DNA from: an uncultured Stenotrophomonas sp. | GTDB lineage: Bacteria > Pseudomonadota > Gammaproteobacteria > Xanthomonadales > Xanthomonadaceae | DNA length: 64,000 nucleotides | NCBI RefSeq assembly: GCF_945952405.1 | Contig: NZ_CAMFIA010000008.1 | Coordinates: forward strand, 124,001 to 188,000 | Reading direction: 5' to 3' | Shown: in pieces, positions 1 through 9,246 of the stretch | How the letters are laid out: each line of letters opens with the position of its first letter | How positions within the stretch are numbered: position 1 is the stretch's first letter | Made by a program: the position numbers and the translations under genes | Notes under the pieces: model-generated | The model's input: only the letters and a program-made list of their open reading frames with translations | Database searches by the model: none | What the model was told of the DNA's origin: nothing

Positions 1-227
1 ACCCCGGCACTGGCGCGTTCATCGTCCAGTGACCACACCGCATTGCAGGCACCGCGGAACTTGAATGCGCCGCCGCGCTGCAGGTGTTCGGCCTTGAACG
101 CCAGCGTCGCCCCGGCCAGCGCATCAAGCGTGTGCGAGCGCAGCACCGGGGTCACGCTGGCATGCGGGGCGATCCTCGCAGCAGCAAGCAGGACGTCATC
201 GGCGCGGGGCAACAGTGAATCGCTCAT
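1..227 (-). CDS. Threonine/serine dehydratase-like PLP enzyme, N-terminal part
   Basis: The gene starts at the ATG at 225-227 and runs off the left edge, so only about 75 N-terminal residues are visible. The segment KAEHLQRGGAFKFRGA is the hallmark of fold-type II pyridoxal-phosphate enzymes of the threonine/serine dehydratase and serine racemase group; the lysine in FKFRGA is the one that normally forms the Schiff base with PLP. Such enzymes deaminate L-threonine or L-serine to 2-oxo acids in the cytosol. The C-terminal half, which would separate biosynthetic (regulatory ACT domain) from catabolic forms, lies outside the window. The enzyme class is clear; the exact substrate is not. Confidence 0.8.
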   Translation of the reverse strand, partial: MSDSLLPRADDVLLAAARIAPHASVTPVLRSHTLDALAGATLAFKAEHLQRGGAFKFRGACNAVWSLDDERASAG

Positions 228-386
228 GACGCAAGATTAACGTATGCCTCCGCGCTGGCGACTGGGACACAGGTCATGCCAGCATGCAGCCCTTCGCCTC
301 CATTCATCCTGGCCAGCGGAATTAAGGGCCGATTCAACGCCCGCACACGAAGCTGACTGCACACCCGTCCTCTGGGGGGACCCACC

Positions 387-875
387 ATGAAAACGCGCCT
401 GTTGCTTGCCGGTGGCCTGCTGCTGGCCCTGACCGGCTGCACCACCTACGACTACGTCGGCGGTGGCCGCAGCGGCGGTTACTACCACGGCGCGCCGTCG
501 GTGGAGTACCGCTACCCGGCCGGCTATCCCTACAACTACGGTTACCCGTACTACGGTGGCTATGGCGGCTATTACGGCGGCTACGGCAACCCGTATTACT
601 CGCGCCCGATCTACCGCCCGCCGCACAACCACCGCCCGCCGCCGCGTCCCGGCAATGGCGGCGAGAACCGTCCGACGCCGCCCCCGCGGCCGTCGTACAA
701 CGGCGGCTCGCCGTGGCGGAACATGGACTCGATGCGGCGCCCGCCGCAGTCCAGCGTGCAGCCCTCGGCACCGGCCCCGCAGGCCCGGCCGGCCCCGGCG
801 CCGAGTGCGCCGAGGATGAACGGTTCCCCGTGGCGCAACATGGATCGTGCGACGCAGCGCACAGTTGAGCGCTGA
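387..875 (+). CDS. Tyr/Gly-rich, Pro-rich lipoprotein of unknown function
   Basis: The 162-residue product begins with a short charged stretch, a hydrophobic segment and the lipobox LTGC near residues 15-18, so it should be lipidated and leave the cytoplasm. The next 60 residues are strings of Tyr-Gly and Tyr-Pro. The C-terminal half is rich in Pro, Arg and Asn and carries the motif SPWRNMD twice, near residues 109 and 147. The composition suggests an extended, disordered envelope protein. A purine-rich GGGGGGA lies 8-14 bases before the ATG. No enzymatic motif is visible and I do not recognise a named family. The gene stands alone, diverging from the dehydratase gene. Confidence 0.75.
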   Translation: MKTRLLLAGGLLLALTGCTTYDYVGGGRSGGYYHGAPSVEYRYPAGYPYNYGYPYYGGYGGYYGGYGNPYYSRPIYRPPHNHRPPPRPGNGGENRPTPPPRPSYNGGSPWRNMDSMRRPPQSSVQPSAPAPQARPAPAPSAPRMNGSPWRNMDRATQRTVER

Positions 876-984
876 ACCGTCTTGCATTTCACACGGTCTA
901 AGCCGCACTCTACGCGGGCAGTGACGGCCCGCGTCACAAAGTGACAAAAGCGACACGGGCTGCCACAAAAAGCTCTACGTCGAT

Positions 985-1080
985 ATCCGACAGGAACATC
1001 TGGATCCCCCCTGTTCCGGCCCTGTCGGATGTCGGCACCTCTGAAAGCAGACGGCCCCGCAATGCGGGGCCGTTTGTTTT
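985..1080 (+). ncRNA. Candidate structured RNA or 3' UTR ending in an intrinsic terminator
   Basis: No gene is seen between 876 and 1405. Within it, 985-1030 forms a long hairpin: ATCCGACAG plus GAACA pair with TGTTC plus CTGTCGGAT, leaving a loop at 999-1011 that ends in six C residues. About 20 bases later comes the terminator at 1051-1080. The layout (C-rich loop hairpin then terminator) resembles bacterial small regulatory RNAs, but it could equally be the structured 3' end of the lipoprotein mRNA ending at 875. The 5' end is not determined. Confidence 0.4.
1051..1080 (+). terminator. Rho-independent terminator
   Basis: A perfect 10-bp stem (ACGGCCCCGC and GCGGGGCCGT around AAT) is followed by TTGTTTT. 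It would stop transcription coming from the lipoprotein gene or from a small RNA beginning after 876. Confidence 0.85.
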
Positions 1081-1096
1081 GGCTGCCTTGGGAACC

Positions 1097-1119
1097 GTAG
1101 ATCCACGCCATGCGTGGAT
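1097..1119 (+). repeat. GTAG-type REP (SMAG) element
   Basis: GTAG is followed by the palindrome ATCCACGC-CAT-GCGTGGAT. The same palindrome recurs at 3309, 36159 and, altered, at 59319 in this window. GTAG-headed hairpins of this size are known as SMAG elements in Stenotrophomonas maltophilia. Confidence 0.85.
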
Positions 1120-1139
1120 GGGGCTTTCCCTGCGACCCC

Positions 1140-1177
1140 AAAAAAACAGGGCCGGACAGTCCCCCGACTGCCGGCCC
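1140..1177 (-). terminator. Intrinsic terminator for minus-strand transcription
   Basis: The stem GGGCCGG-A-CAGTC pairs with GACTG-CCGGCCC around a CCCC loop (one bulged base). It is preceded on the plus strand by seven A residues at 1140-1146, so on the minus strand the hairpin runs into a seven-U tract. No minus-strand gene lies between here and the mnmG start, so it probably ends a minus-strand RNA that begins in the mnmG upstream region. Confidence 0.65.
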
Positions 1178-1347
1178 CATGCTCCCCCACCGTGCACCTG
1201 TACCGGCCCCTGTTCCAATTCCGGTCACGGGCGCCTGCGGCGCCAGCCACGGTGGGTGCTATTGGGTTATCTGCAAAAATCCTGCCAACTTTAGGGCTGA
1301 TTTCAACGGCCGCCGGCCGGTCCCGGCGCCGCGGCCCCGAATGGCGC

Positions 1348-1353
1348 TAAAAT
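1348..1353 (+). promoter_or_regulatory. Candidate -10 box for mnmG
   Basis: TAAAAT lies 52 bases before the mnmG start codon, in an otherwise very G+C-rich stretch. No convincing -35 box is seen 16-18 bases upstream, so this is weak support. Confidence 0.3.
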
Positions 1354-1405
1354 CGCCACCCCGACGCCGCCGCCGGCCGCGCCTGTATCCAGCTGAACAG
1401 CCCCC

Positions 1406-3295
1406 ATGAACCCGTCCTTCCATCGTTACGACGTCATCGTCATCGGCGGTGGCCACGCTGGCACCGAAGCCGCGCTGGCCGCGGCCCGCACCGGCGTGCG
1501 CACCCTGCTGCTGACCCACAACATCGAAACGGTGGGCGCGATGAGCTGCAACCCGGCCATCGGTGGCATCGGCAAGGGCCATCTGGTCAAGGAGATCGAT
1601 GCTCTCGGCGGTGCCATGGCGCATGCCGCCGACCGCGCCGGCATCCAGTGGCGCACGCTCAACGCCTCCAAGGGCCCGGCCGTGCGCGCCACCCGCTGCC
1701 AGGCCGACCGCAACCTGTACCGCATGGCGATCCGCGCCATTGTCGAAGGCCAGGCCAACCTGACCGTGTTCCAGGCCGCGGTCGATGACCTGGTCATCGA
1801 AGGCGACGCCGTGCGTGGCGTCATCACCCAGACCGGCCTGCGCTTCGACGCCGGCGCGGTGGTGCTGACCGCCGGCACCTTCCTGGCCGGCAAGATCCAT
1901 GTCGGCCCGACCCAGTACGCCGCCGGCCGCATGGGCGACCCCCCGGCCACCACGCTGGCCGCACGCCTGCGCGAGCGCCCGTTCCAGGTGGACCGGCTGA
2001 AAACCGGCACGCCGCCGCGCATCGACGGCCGCTCGCTGGACTACAGCGTGATGGACGAGCAGCCCGGCGATTCGCCGCGCCCGGTGATGTCCTTCCTGGG
2101 TTCGGTGGACGAGCATCCGCAGCAGGTCAGCTGCTGGATCACCCACACCACCGAGCAGACCCACCAGATCATCCGCGATGCCCTGCACCGTTCGCCGCTG
2201 TACAGCGGCCAGATCGAAGGCATCGGGCCGCGCTACTGCCCCTCCATCGAGGACAAGGTGGTGCGGTTTGCCGAAAAGGCCAGCCACCAGATCTTCGTCG
2301 AGCCCGAGGGCCTGGGCATCGTCGAGATCTACCCCAACGGCATCTCCACTTCGCTGCCGTTCGACGTGCAGCTGGAGATGGTGCGCAGCATCCGTGGCTT
2401 CGGCAACGCGCACATCACCCGCCCCGGCTATGCGATCGAGTACGACTTCTTCGATCCGCGCGGGCTGAAGGCTTCGCTGGAAACCAAGCTGGTCAACGGC
2501 CTGTTCTTCGCCGGCCAGATCAACGGCACCACCGGTTATGAAGAGGCCGCGGCACAGGGCCTGCTCGCCGGCCTCAATGCAGCGCGCCAGGTGCGCGGGC
2601 TGGACGGCTGGTGCCCACGTCGCGACGAGGCCTACCTGGGCGTGCTGGTGGATGACCTGATCACCCACGGCACCAACGAGCCGTATCGCATGTTCACCAG
2701 CCGCGCCGAGTACCGCCTGCAGCTGCGCGAGGACAATGCCGACCAGCGCCTGACCCCGGTCGGCCGCGAGATGGGCCTGGTGGATGACCGCCGCTGGAAC
2801 GCCTTCGAGTCCAAGCAGGCCGCGGTTGCCGCCGAGCGCGCGCGGCTGGGCGCACTGTGGGCGACCCCGGCCAATGCGCTGGGCCGTGAAGTGCAGGAAA
2901 CGCTGGGCGTTGCGGTCAGCCGCGAGACCCGTGTGCTGGACCTGATCAAGCGCCCCGAGCTGGACTACGCACAGCTGATGCAGGTGCCGTCGCTGGGCCC
3001 GGCCGTGGCTGACGGCAAGGTGGCCGAGCAGGTGGAGATCGGCGTCAAGTACGCCGGCTACCTGGACCGCCAGCGCGAGGAGATCGAGCGCCAGCAGCGG
3101 CATGAAGCCACCCCGATCGCCGAAGCCTTCGACTACGCCACGGTGCGTGGGCTGTCGGCCGAAGCACTGCAGAAGCTGGAGCGCGTGCGTCCGCAGACCA
3201 TCGGCCAGGCGCAGCGGATCCCGGGCATGACCCCGGCGGCGATCTCGCTGCTGCTGGTGCACCTGGAACGCGCCCGCCGCGGCCGCGTGGCGTAA
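1406..3295 (+). CDS. mnmG: tRNA uridine-5-carboxymethylaminomethyl modification enzyme MnmG
   Basis: With MnmE, this cytosolic FAD protein installs the carboxymethylaminomethyl group at C5 of the wobble uridine in certain tRNAs. The 629-residue length is typical. The Rossmann FAD motif [10 protein letters not shown] sits at about residues 12-21, and MnmG signatures follow: [20 protein letters not shown] near 45-65, [15 protein letters not shown] near 272-287, and a helical C-terminal domain that contacts tRNA and MnmE. The chosen start gives the usual short N-terminus before the FAD motif. The gene is monocistronic here and converges on smeC across a GTAG palindrome. It is formerly known as gidA. 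Confidence 0.97.
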   Translation: MNPSFHRYDVIVIGGGHAGTEAALAAARTGVRTLLLTHNIETVGAMSCNPAIGGIGKGHLVKEIDALGGAMAHAADRAGIQWRTLNASKGPAVRATRCQADRNLYRMAIRAIVEGQANLTVFQAAVDDLVIEGDAVRGVITQTGLRFDAGAVVLTAGTFLAGKIHVGPTQYAAGRMGDPPATTLAARLRERPFQVDRLKTGTPPRIDGRSLDYSVMDEQPGDSPRPVMSFLGSVDEHPQQVSCWITHTTEQTHQIIRDALHRSPLYSGQIEGIGPRYCPSIEDKVVRFAEKASHQIFVEPEGLGIVEIYPNGISTSLPFDVQLEMVRSIRGFGNAHITRPGYAIEYDFFDPRGLKASLETKLVNGLFFAGQINGTTGYEEAAAQGLLAGLNAARQVRGLDGWCPRRDEAYLGVLVDDLITHGTNEPYRMFTSRAEYRLQLREDNADQRLTPVGREMGLVDDRRWNAFESKQAAVAAERARLGALWATPANALGREVQETLGVAVSRETRVLDLIKRPELDYAQLMQVPSLGPAVADGKVAEQVEIGVKYAGYLDRQREEIERQQRHEATPIAEAFDYATVRGLSAEALQKLERVRPQTIGQAQRIPGMTPAAISLLLVHLERARRGRVA

Positions 3296-3308
3296 CGCGG
3301 GATGGGTG

Positions 3309-3335
3309 GTAGATCCACGCATGGCGTGGATCTAC
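3309..3335. repeat. GTAG palindrome between convergent mnmG and smeC
   Basis: GTAGATCCACGC, an ATG centre and GCGTGGATCTAC form a fully symmetric element with GTAG at both ends. It sits 14 bases after the mnmG stop and 24 bases before the end of smeC, where it could act as a bidirectional 3'-end hairpin. It has the same palindrome core as the element at 1097. Confidence 0.85.
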
Positions 3336-3358
3336 TGCCTTCCACGCGAATGCACGCG

Positions 3359-4774
3359 CTAGCGTGCGTCGGCGCCGCCGCCCATGACCTTGAACAAGGT
3401 CACCCGGTTGCCCGCTTCCTGCTGCTGCAGCGCGATCAGGTCCTGCTGCGCGGCATACAGGCTGCGCTGTGCATCGAGTGCCTGCAGATAGCCATCCAGC
3501 CCGGTGCGGTAGCGTGCGTCGGCCAGCGTGTAGCTGCGCTGGCTGGCGGCGACCAGTGCGCGCTGCGCCTCCATCTGCGCGGTCAGGTGATCGCGCGTGG
3601 CCAGCGCATCCGCCACTTCACTGAACGCCTGTTGGATCGCCTTCTCGTACTGGGCGATGCCGATGTCCTTGCCGATCTTCGAGGCATCCAGCGAGGCCTT
3701 CAACGCACCGGCGTGGAAGATCGGCGCGGTGATGCTGGGCGCGAACGACCAGCCGCGGGTGCCGGCCGAGAACAGCGTCGACAACGCGCCGGAGCTGTGG
3801 CCGTAGTTGGCGGTGAGTGTCAGGGTGGGGAAGAACGCCGCGCGCGCGGCGCCGATATCCGCATTGGCCGCCTGCAGCGCATGTTCGGCGGACAGCACGT
3901 CCGGGCGCTGCAGCAGCACGCTGGAAGGCAGGTTGGCCGGCAGCGGCGCCAGCGCCACGCTGCCGTCCAGCGCCTGTGCGCCGGGCAGCAGGGCCGCATC
4001 CAGCGGTGACCCGACCAGCAGCTGCAACGCATCGCGATCCTGCGCCTGCTGGGTCTGCAGCTTGGCCAGTGCACCGCGCGCGGCTTCCACGCTGGTCTGC
4101 ACCTGCGACAGGTCCAGTCCCGAAGCCAGGCCCTGCGCATGCCGGGCTTCGGTCCGCTGCAGGGTCTGCTGCTGGCTGTCCAGGGTCTGCCGGGTGAACG
4201 CCAGCGACTGCTCGTCGGCCGCCAGTGCCAGCCAGGCGGTCGCCACTTCGGCAACCAGGCTGGTGCGTGCGGCACGCTGGTTCTCGGCGCTGGCCAGCCA
4301 GTTCTGCACGGCCTCGTTGTTCAGGCTGCGGATGCGCCCGAACAGGTCCAGTTCCCAGCTGCTGATGCCCACCTGCACGGCATCGGATTCGGTCACCTGG
4401 GTGACGCCCATCTCGCTGTTGGAATCGCTCACCCGTGAACGGGTGACGCTGCCGCTGGCATCCACCGAGGGCAGCAATGCCGCACGCTGGATGCGGTACT
4501 GTGCACGCTGCTTCTCCACCTGCAGTACCGCCACGCGCAGGTCACGGTTGTTCTGCAGCGCCAGCGCGATCACCTGCTGCAGGCGAGGCTCGAGGAACAC
4601 CTCGCGCCAGGCCGGCATCGCCAGCGCCGGATCGGCCACGGCGGTTGCAGCATTGCCGAACTGCACCGGCACCGGCGCCGCGGGGCGCTGGTAGTGCGGC
4701 GCCATGCTCACGCAGCCGCCCAGCACGGTGGTCATCGTCGCGGCCGCCAGGGCACGCAGCAGCATCGGCTTCAT
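3359..4774 (-). CDS. smeC: Outer-membrane channel lipoprotein of RND efflux pump (SmeC)
   Basis: This is a TolC/OprM-type outer-membrane factor, which forms the trimeric exit duct for drugs. The 471-residue protein has a lipoprotein signal with lipobox LGGC near residues 18-21, then the HYQRP segment common to NodT-type factors, and the two tandem OEP repeats rich in alanine, leucine and glutamine that make the periplasmic helical barrel. Its ATG overlaps the smeB stop codon by four bases (ATGA), so it is the last gene of smeA-smeB-smeC. The symbol rests on the divergent kinase/regulator pair, mnmG as neighbour and the subunit sizes; the outer-membrane-factor assignment itself is near certain. 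Confidence 0.88.
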   Translation of the reverse strand: MKPMLLRALAAATMTTVLGGCVSMAPHYQRPAAPVPVQFGNAATAVADPALAMPAWREVFLEPRLQQVIALALQNNRDLRVAVLQVEKQRAQYRIQRAALLPSVDASGSVTRSRVSDSNSEMGVTQVTESDAVQVGISSWELDLFGRIRSLNNEAVQNWLASAENQRAARTSLVAEVATAWLALAADEQSLAFTRQTLDSQQQTLQRTEARHAQGLASGLDLSQVQTSVEAARGALAKLQTQQAQDRDALQLLVGSPLDAALLPGAQALDGSVALAPLPANLPSSVLLQRPDVLSAEHALQAANADIGAARAAFFPTLTLTANYGHSSGALSTLFSAGTRGWSFAPSITAPIFHAGALKASLDASKIGKDIGIAQYEKAIQQAFSEVADALATRDHLTAQMEAQRALVAASQRSYTLADARYRTGLDGYLQALDAQRSLYAAQQDLIALQQQEAGNRVTLFKVMGGGADAR

Positions 4775-7700
4775 GGGCTTGCCTCCGGGGCAGTGGCTTC
4801 GGCCGGTGCGCGGCCCGGGAACATGCGGCGCACCAGCAGGTAGAACAACGGCACGAAGAACATGCCCAGCACCATCGAGGCGACCGTGCCGCCGGCCACG
4901 CCGGTACCCAGCGAACGGCGCGCGGCCGAACCGGCGCCGGTGGCGAACACCAGCGGCAGCACGCCCATCAGGAAGGCCAGCGAGGTCATCACGATCGGCC
5001 GCAAGCGCAGGTATACCGCCTGCAGGATCGCCTCGCGGGTGCTCTTGCCCTGCTGCTCGAGGATGCGCGCGAACTCGACGATCAGGATGCCGTTCTTCGC
5101 CGCCAGGCCGATCGTGGTCAGCAGGCCGACCTGGAAGTACACGTCGTTGTTGAGGCCACGCAGGTTCATCAGCAGCACCGCGCCGAACACGCCGACCGGC
5201 ACTGCCAGCATCACCGCGAACGGGACTGCCCAGCTTTCATACAGCGCTGCCAGGCAGAGGAACACGAACAGCAGCGAGATGGCGTACAGCATCGGCGCCT
5301 GGTTGCCCGACAGCTGCTCCTGGTAGGCCATGTCCGACCAGGCGTGGCTGAAGCCTTCCGGCAGGCGGTCGGCCAGGCGCGCGATCTCGGCCATCGCCTC
5401 GCCGGAGCTGACGCCCGGTGCCGGCTGGCCGGTGATCTCCATCGCCGATACGCCGTTGTAGCGCTGCAGCGCGGCCGGCGCGCTGGTCCAGTGGGCGCTG
5501 ACCAGCGACGACAGCGGCACCATCTGCCCGGCCTGGTTGCGCACGCTCCAGCGCTCGATGTCCTGCGGCTGCATGCGTGCTTCGGCGGTGCCCTGGATGA
5601 ACACCTTCTTGATGCGGCCCTTGTAGATGAAGTTGTTGACGAAGTCGCCGCCCAGGGCCGCGTTCAAGGTGTCATTGATGTCCTGCGGGTTCACGCCCAT
5701 GGCCTGTGCCTTGGCGTCATCCACCTTCACCGCGTACACCGGTGCGTCTTCCAGGCTGGCATAACGCACGTTGACCAGCTTCGGATCCTTGGCGGCTTCC
5801 TTCAGCAGGGTGTTGCGCGCGGCCACCGCGGCCGCATGGCCGGCACCGCCTTCATCCTGCAGCTCCAGGGTGAAGCCACCGGCGTCGCCGAGGCCGAGGA
5901 TCGCCGGTGGCGAGGTGATGAACACCTGCGCGTCGGGCACGCTGGCCATCTGCGCGGTCAGGCGTGCGGCAATGGTGTCGGCGTCATCCTTGCGGTCATC
6001 CCAGTCCTTCAGGCGGATGAAGGCCTGGCCGACGTTCTGCCCGCTGCCGGTGACGCTGAAGCCGGCGGTGGCCTGGATCGACAGCACGCTGTCGTCCTTC
6101 ACCGCCGCCGCACTGAGGCGATCCATCACCGCACGGGTCTGTTCCAGGGTGGAACCGGCCGGCAGCTTGACCAGTGCGTTGAGCATGCCCTGGTCCTCAT
6201 CGGGCAGGAACGCGCCGGGCAGGTGCCACAACAGCAACCCGGTGGCCACGCTCAGCACCAGGTAGAACAGCACGCCCAGCGTGCGCCGGCCGAGGAAGCG
6301 ATCGACGCGGTGGCGCAGGCCGTTGGAGGTGCGCTCGAAGCGGTGGTTGAACCAGATGAAGAACTTGCCCAGCAGGCTCGGCTCGCCACCGTGATCGCCG
6401 TGCGGGTGGCCGCCCTTGGGAATCTGATGCAGGATGCTGCCGCACAGCGCCGGGGTGATGGTCATCGCCACCAGCACCGACAGGATCATCGCAGCGGCGA
6501 TGGTCACCGAGAACTGGCGGTAGATCACCCCGGTGACGCCGCTGAAGAACGCCATCGGCAGGAACACGGCGGTCAGCACCAGCACGATGCCGACCAGCGC
6601 GCCGGTGATCTGGCCCATCGCCTTCAGCGTGGCCGGCTTCGGCGCCAGGCCCTCGAAGGTCATCACCCGCTCCACGTTCTCCACCACCACGATGGCGTCG
6701 TCCACCAGCAGGCCGATCGCCAGCACCAGCGCGAACATGGTCAGCGTGTTGATCGAATAGCCGAACGCGGCCAGCACGCCGAACGTGCCCAGCAGCACCA
6801 CCGGCACCGCGATGGTCGGGATCAGCGTGGCCCGCCAGTTCTGCAGGAACAGGTACATCACCAGCACCACCAGCACGATCGCCTCGATCAGGGTGATCAC
6901 CACTTCCTTCAGCGAGATGGTCACGAACGGCGTGGTGGTGAACGCCACGTGGTAGCTGTAGCCGTGCGGCCAGTACTTCTGCAGCTGCTGCAGGCGCGCC
7001 TCGATGGCCTTGGACACGGCGATGGCATTGGCACCGGCATTGAGCTCGATGCCCAGCGAAGCCGACGGCTTGCCGTTGAAGGTGCTGATGCTGTCGTAGC
7101 TTTCCGGGCCCAGGCCGATCTTCGCCACGTCACCCAGGTGCACCACGCTGCCGCCGGCATCCGCCTTCAGCACCACCTGCGCGAACTGTTCGGGGGTGTG
7201 CAGACGGCTGCGCGCGGTCACCGTGGCGTCGAGCTGCTGGCCCTTCAGCGCCGGCTGGCCACCGAGCTCACCGGCCGACACGTCGGTGTTCTGCGCCTGC
7301 AGCGCAGTCTCGATGTCCGAGGGCATCAGCGCGTACTGGCGCATCTTCTCCGGGTCCAGCCAGATACGCATGGCGTATTCCTGGCCGATCGGCTGGATGT
7401 TGCCGACGCCACTGACGCGGCTGATCTGATCATCGATGCGCGCTTCCATGAAGTTGGCGACATCGAAGTTGTCCATGCTGCCGTCCTCGCTGGTGAACGA
7501 CAGCACCTCGAAGATCGAACCACTGGACTTGGTGATGGTCAGGCCGTTCTGCTGCACCGCCTGCGGCAGGGTCGCCATCGCGGCCTGCAGCTGGTTCTGC
7601 ACCTGCACCTGCGCGGTGTCCGGGTTGGTGCCGGTGGCGAACACCAGGTTGACCTGCGCCGAGCCGTCGGAGGCACTGGTGGAGGTCATGTACATCAAGT

Positions 7701-7920
7701 GGTCCAGGCTCTGCTGCGACTGCTCGATGACCTGGGTGACCGCGTTTTCCACGGTCTGCGACGAGGCGCCGGTGTAGGTGGCGCGGATGGTGATGGTGGG
7801 CGGGGCGATCTGCGGGTAGCGGTCCACCGGCAGGATCAGGATGGCGAGCAGGCCGAGCAGGCTGACCGCGATGGCGATCACCCAGGCGAAGATCGGCCGG
7901 TCGATGAAGAAACGAACCAT
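4771..7920 (-). CDS. smeB: RND multidrug efflux transporter, inner-membrane pump (SmeB)
   Basis: The 1049-residue length and the start MVRFFIDRPIFAWVIAI identify a hydrophobe/amphiphile efflux (HAE1, AcrB-type) proton-drug antiporter of the inner membrane. Two sets of transmembrane helices flank large periplasmic porter loops. The proton-relay aspartate pair is present in LVDDAIVVVENVE at about residue 405, and the matching lysine in AAKNGILIVEF at about residue 940, so the pump should be active. It lies 12 bases after smeA and overlaps smeC. Exported drugs cannot be read from sequence; SmeABC of S. maltophilia is a known drug-efflux locus. Confidence 0.92.
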   Translation of the reverse strand: MVRFFIDRPIFAWVIAIAVSLLGLLAILILPVDRYPQIAPPTITIRATYTGASSQTVENAVTQVIEQSQQSLDHLMYMTSTSASDGSAQVNLVFATGTNPDTAQVQVQNQLQAAMATLPQAVQQNGLTITKSSGSIFEVLSFTSEDGSMDNFDVANFMEARIDDQISRVSGVGNIQPIGQEYAMRIWLDPEKMRQYALMPSDIETALQAQNTDVSAGELGGQPALKGQQLDATVTARSRLHTPEQFAQVVLKADAGGSVVHLGDVAKIGLGPESYDSISTFNGKPSASLGIELNAGANAIAVSKAIEARLQQLQKYWPHGYSYHVAFTTTPFVTISLKEVVITLIEAIVLVVLVMYLFLQNWRATLIPTIAVPVVLLGTFGVLAAFGYSINTLTMFALVLAIGLLVDDAIVVVENVERVMTFEGLAPKPATLKAMGQITGALVGIVLVLTAVFLPMAFFSGVTGVIYRQFSVTIAAAMILSVLVAMTITPALCGSILHQIPKGGHPHGDHGGEPSLLGKFFIWFNHRFERTSNGLRHRVDRFLGRRTLGVLFYLVLSVATGLLLWHLPGAFLPDEDQGMLNALVKLPAGSTLEQTRAVMDRLSAAAVKDDSVLSIQATAGFSVTGSGQNVGQAFIRLKDWDDRKDDADTIAARLTAQMASVPDAQVFITSPPAILGLGDAGGFTLELQDEGGAGHAAAVAARNTLLKEAAKDPKLVNVRYASLEDAPVYAVKVDDAKAQAMGVNPQDINDTLNAALGGDFVNNFIYKGRIKKVFIQGTAEARMQPQDIERWSVRNQAGQMVPLSSLVSAHWTSAPAALQRYNGVSAMEITGQPAPGVSSGEAMAEIARLADRLPEGFSHAWSDMAYQEQLSGNQAPMLYAISLLFVFLCLAALYESWAVPFAVMLAVPVGVFGAVLLMNLRGLNNDVYFQVGLLTTIGLAAKNGILIVEFARILEQQGKSTREAILQAVYLRLRPIVMTSLAFLMGVLPLVFATGAGSAARRSLGTGVAGGTVASMVLGMFFVPLFYLLVRRMFPGRAPAEATAPEASP

Positions 7921-7932
7921 GTGCGGCAGGCC

Positions 7933-9129
7933 TCAGTGCGACTTTTCGTCGGTGTTGCCGTTCGGATCGATCGCCGGCATCGCCGCCAGCTGCGTCGACG
8001 TGGCCGCCACCGCCTTCACCTGCTGGCCGAGCGATACCGCACTGCCATTGCTGACGATCACCCGCTCGCCGGCCTTCAGGCCCTCGGTGATCTGCCACTG
8101 GTTGCCCACCACCTGGCCGGTGCTGACCCGACGCTCCAGCACATGGTTGCCGGCGTCGAGCAGGCGCAGCAGCGGCTCGCCGCGCTCATTGCGCACCACC
8201 GCCTTCTGCGGCACCAGCAGGGCGCGCGCGTCGGTGGCCATCGGCAGCACCGCCTTCAGGTACATGCCGGGCAGCAGCAACCCGTCCGGATTCGGGATGA
8301 CCGCGCGCAGCACCACGTTGCCGGTGCCCGGATCAACCGCGCTGCCGACGAACTCCAGCGTGCCCTCGTGTGCGTAGGTACTGCCGTCCTCGAGCAGCAC
8401 CTTCACCTGCGCCTTGCCATCGATGGCCTTCACCAGCCCGGCATCGAGCTGCTTGCGCAATGCCAGCATCTGCGTGCTGGACTGGGTGACGTCCAGGTAC
8501 ACCGGGTCCAGCCGCTGGATGGTCGCCAGCGCCGCATCCTGGCCGGCGGCGACCAGCGCGCCGGCGGTGACGCTGGAGGTGCCGATGCGGCCGTCGATCG
8601 GCGCGGTCACCCGGGTGTAGTCGAGGTTGATGCGGGCCGCCTGCAACGCGGCGCGCGCGGCAATCACATTGGCCTGGGCCTGCTTCAGCGCCGAGGTGGC
8701 ATCGTCGGCATCCTGCTTGCTGGCCGCATCCATGCCCAGCAGCGCGCGGGTGCGCTCGGCCTTGGGCTGCGCCGACAGCACGGTCGCCTCGGCCTGTGCC
8801 AGCTGGCCCCGGGCGGTATCGAAGGCCGCCTGGTACTGCGCCGGATCCACCTGGTAGAGCAGCTGCCCGGCCTTGACCTGCTGGCCCTCGGTGAACAGCC
8901 GCTGGCGGATCAGCCCGCCGATCTGCGGCCGCACCTCGGACACTTCGAACGGCACCGCACGGCCGGGCAGGGTCTGCTGCAGCGCCAGCGGCTGCGCGCT
9001 GGCGGTGATGACGCCCACTTCGGGCGTGGCCGGGGCCTCGGTCTTGCCTGCCGAGCAGGCCGCCAGGGCCAGCAGCAGGGGCAACAGCAGCGGACGGGGA
9101 GAACGGGACAGCGGGCGCAGGAGTGACAT
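7933..9129 (-). CDS. smeA: Periplasmic adaptor (membrane fusion) lipoprotein of RND pump (SmeA)
   Basis: The 398-residue adaptor links SmeB to SmeC across the periplasm. It has a signal peptide ending in lipobox LAAC near residues 22-25. The AcrA-type order follows: beta-barrel strand, lipoyl half-motif (PQIGGLIRQRLFTEGQQVK), a coiled-coil hairpin rich in Ala/Gln around residues 100-170, then lipoyl and barrel segments with TAPIDGRIG near 205. It is the first gene of the smeABC operon. The start lies about 117 bases from the start of the divergent kinase gene, so both promoters must fall in this short interval. Confidence 0.9.
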   Translation of the reverse strand: MSLLRPLSRSPRPLLLPLLLALAACSAGKTEAPATPEVGVITASAQPLALQQTLPGRAVPFEVSEVRPQIGGLIRQRLFTEGQQVKAGQLLYQVDPAQYQAAFDTARGQLAQAEATVLSAQPKAERTRALLGMDAASKQDADDATSALKQAQANVIAARAALQAARINLDYTRVTAPIDGRIGTSSVTAGALVAAGQDAALATIQRLDPVYLDVTQSSTQMLALRKQLDAGLVKAIDGKAQVKVLLEDGSTYAHEGTLEFVGSAVDPGTGNVVLRAVIPNPDGLLLPGMYLKAVLPMATDARALLVPQKAVVRNERGEPLLRLLDAGNHVLERRVSTGQVVGNQWQITEGLKAGERVIVSNGSAVSLGQQVKAVAATSTQLAAMPAIDPNGNTDEKSH

Positions 9130-9246
9130 GGGGGGCGTGGGAGCCTTGCGTTGACCCGTGCACGCTGCCGTGGAACTGTGCAGAGAATATGGAGAATGTG
9201 CGACTGGCTCAGCTGGCGCTTGCTTTCAGCGCCGCATGCGCCGCTA

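Noticed and set aside
1259..3322. Minus-strand open frame opposite mnmG
   Set aside because: mnmG on the plus strand is unmistakable, and the antisense product has no recognisable motif.
4477..9126. A very long open frame (1549 codons) on the plus strand
   Set aside because: It runs antisense to smeABC and is His/Arg/Gln-rich nonsense caused by high G+C codon bias; the minus-strand genes have clear motifs.
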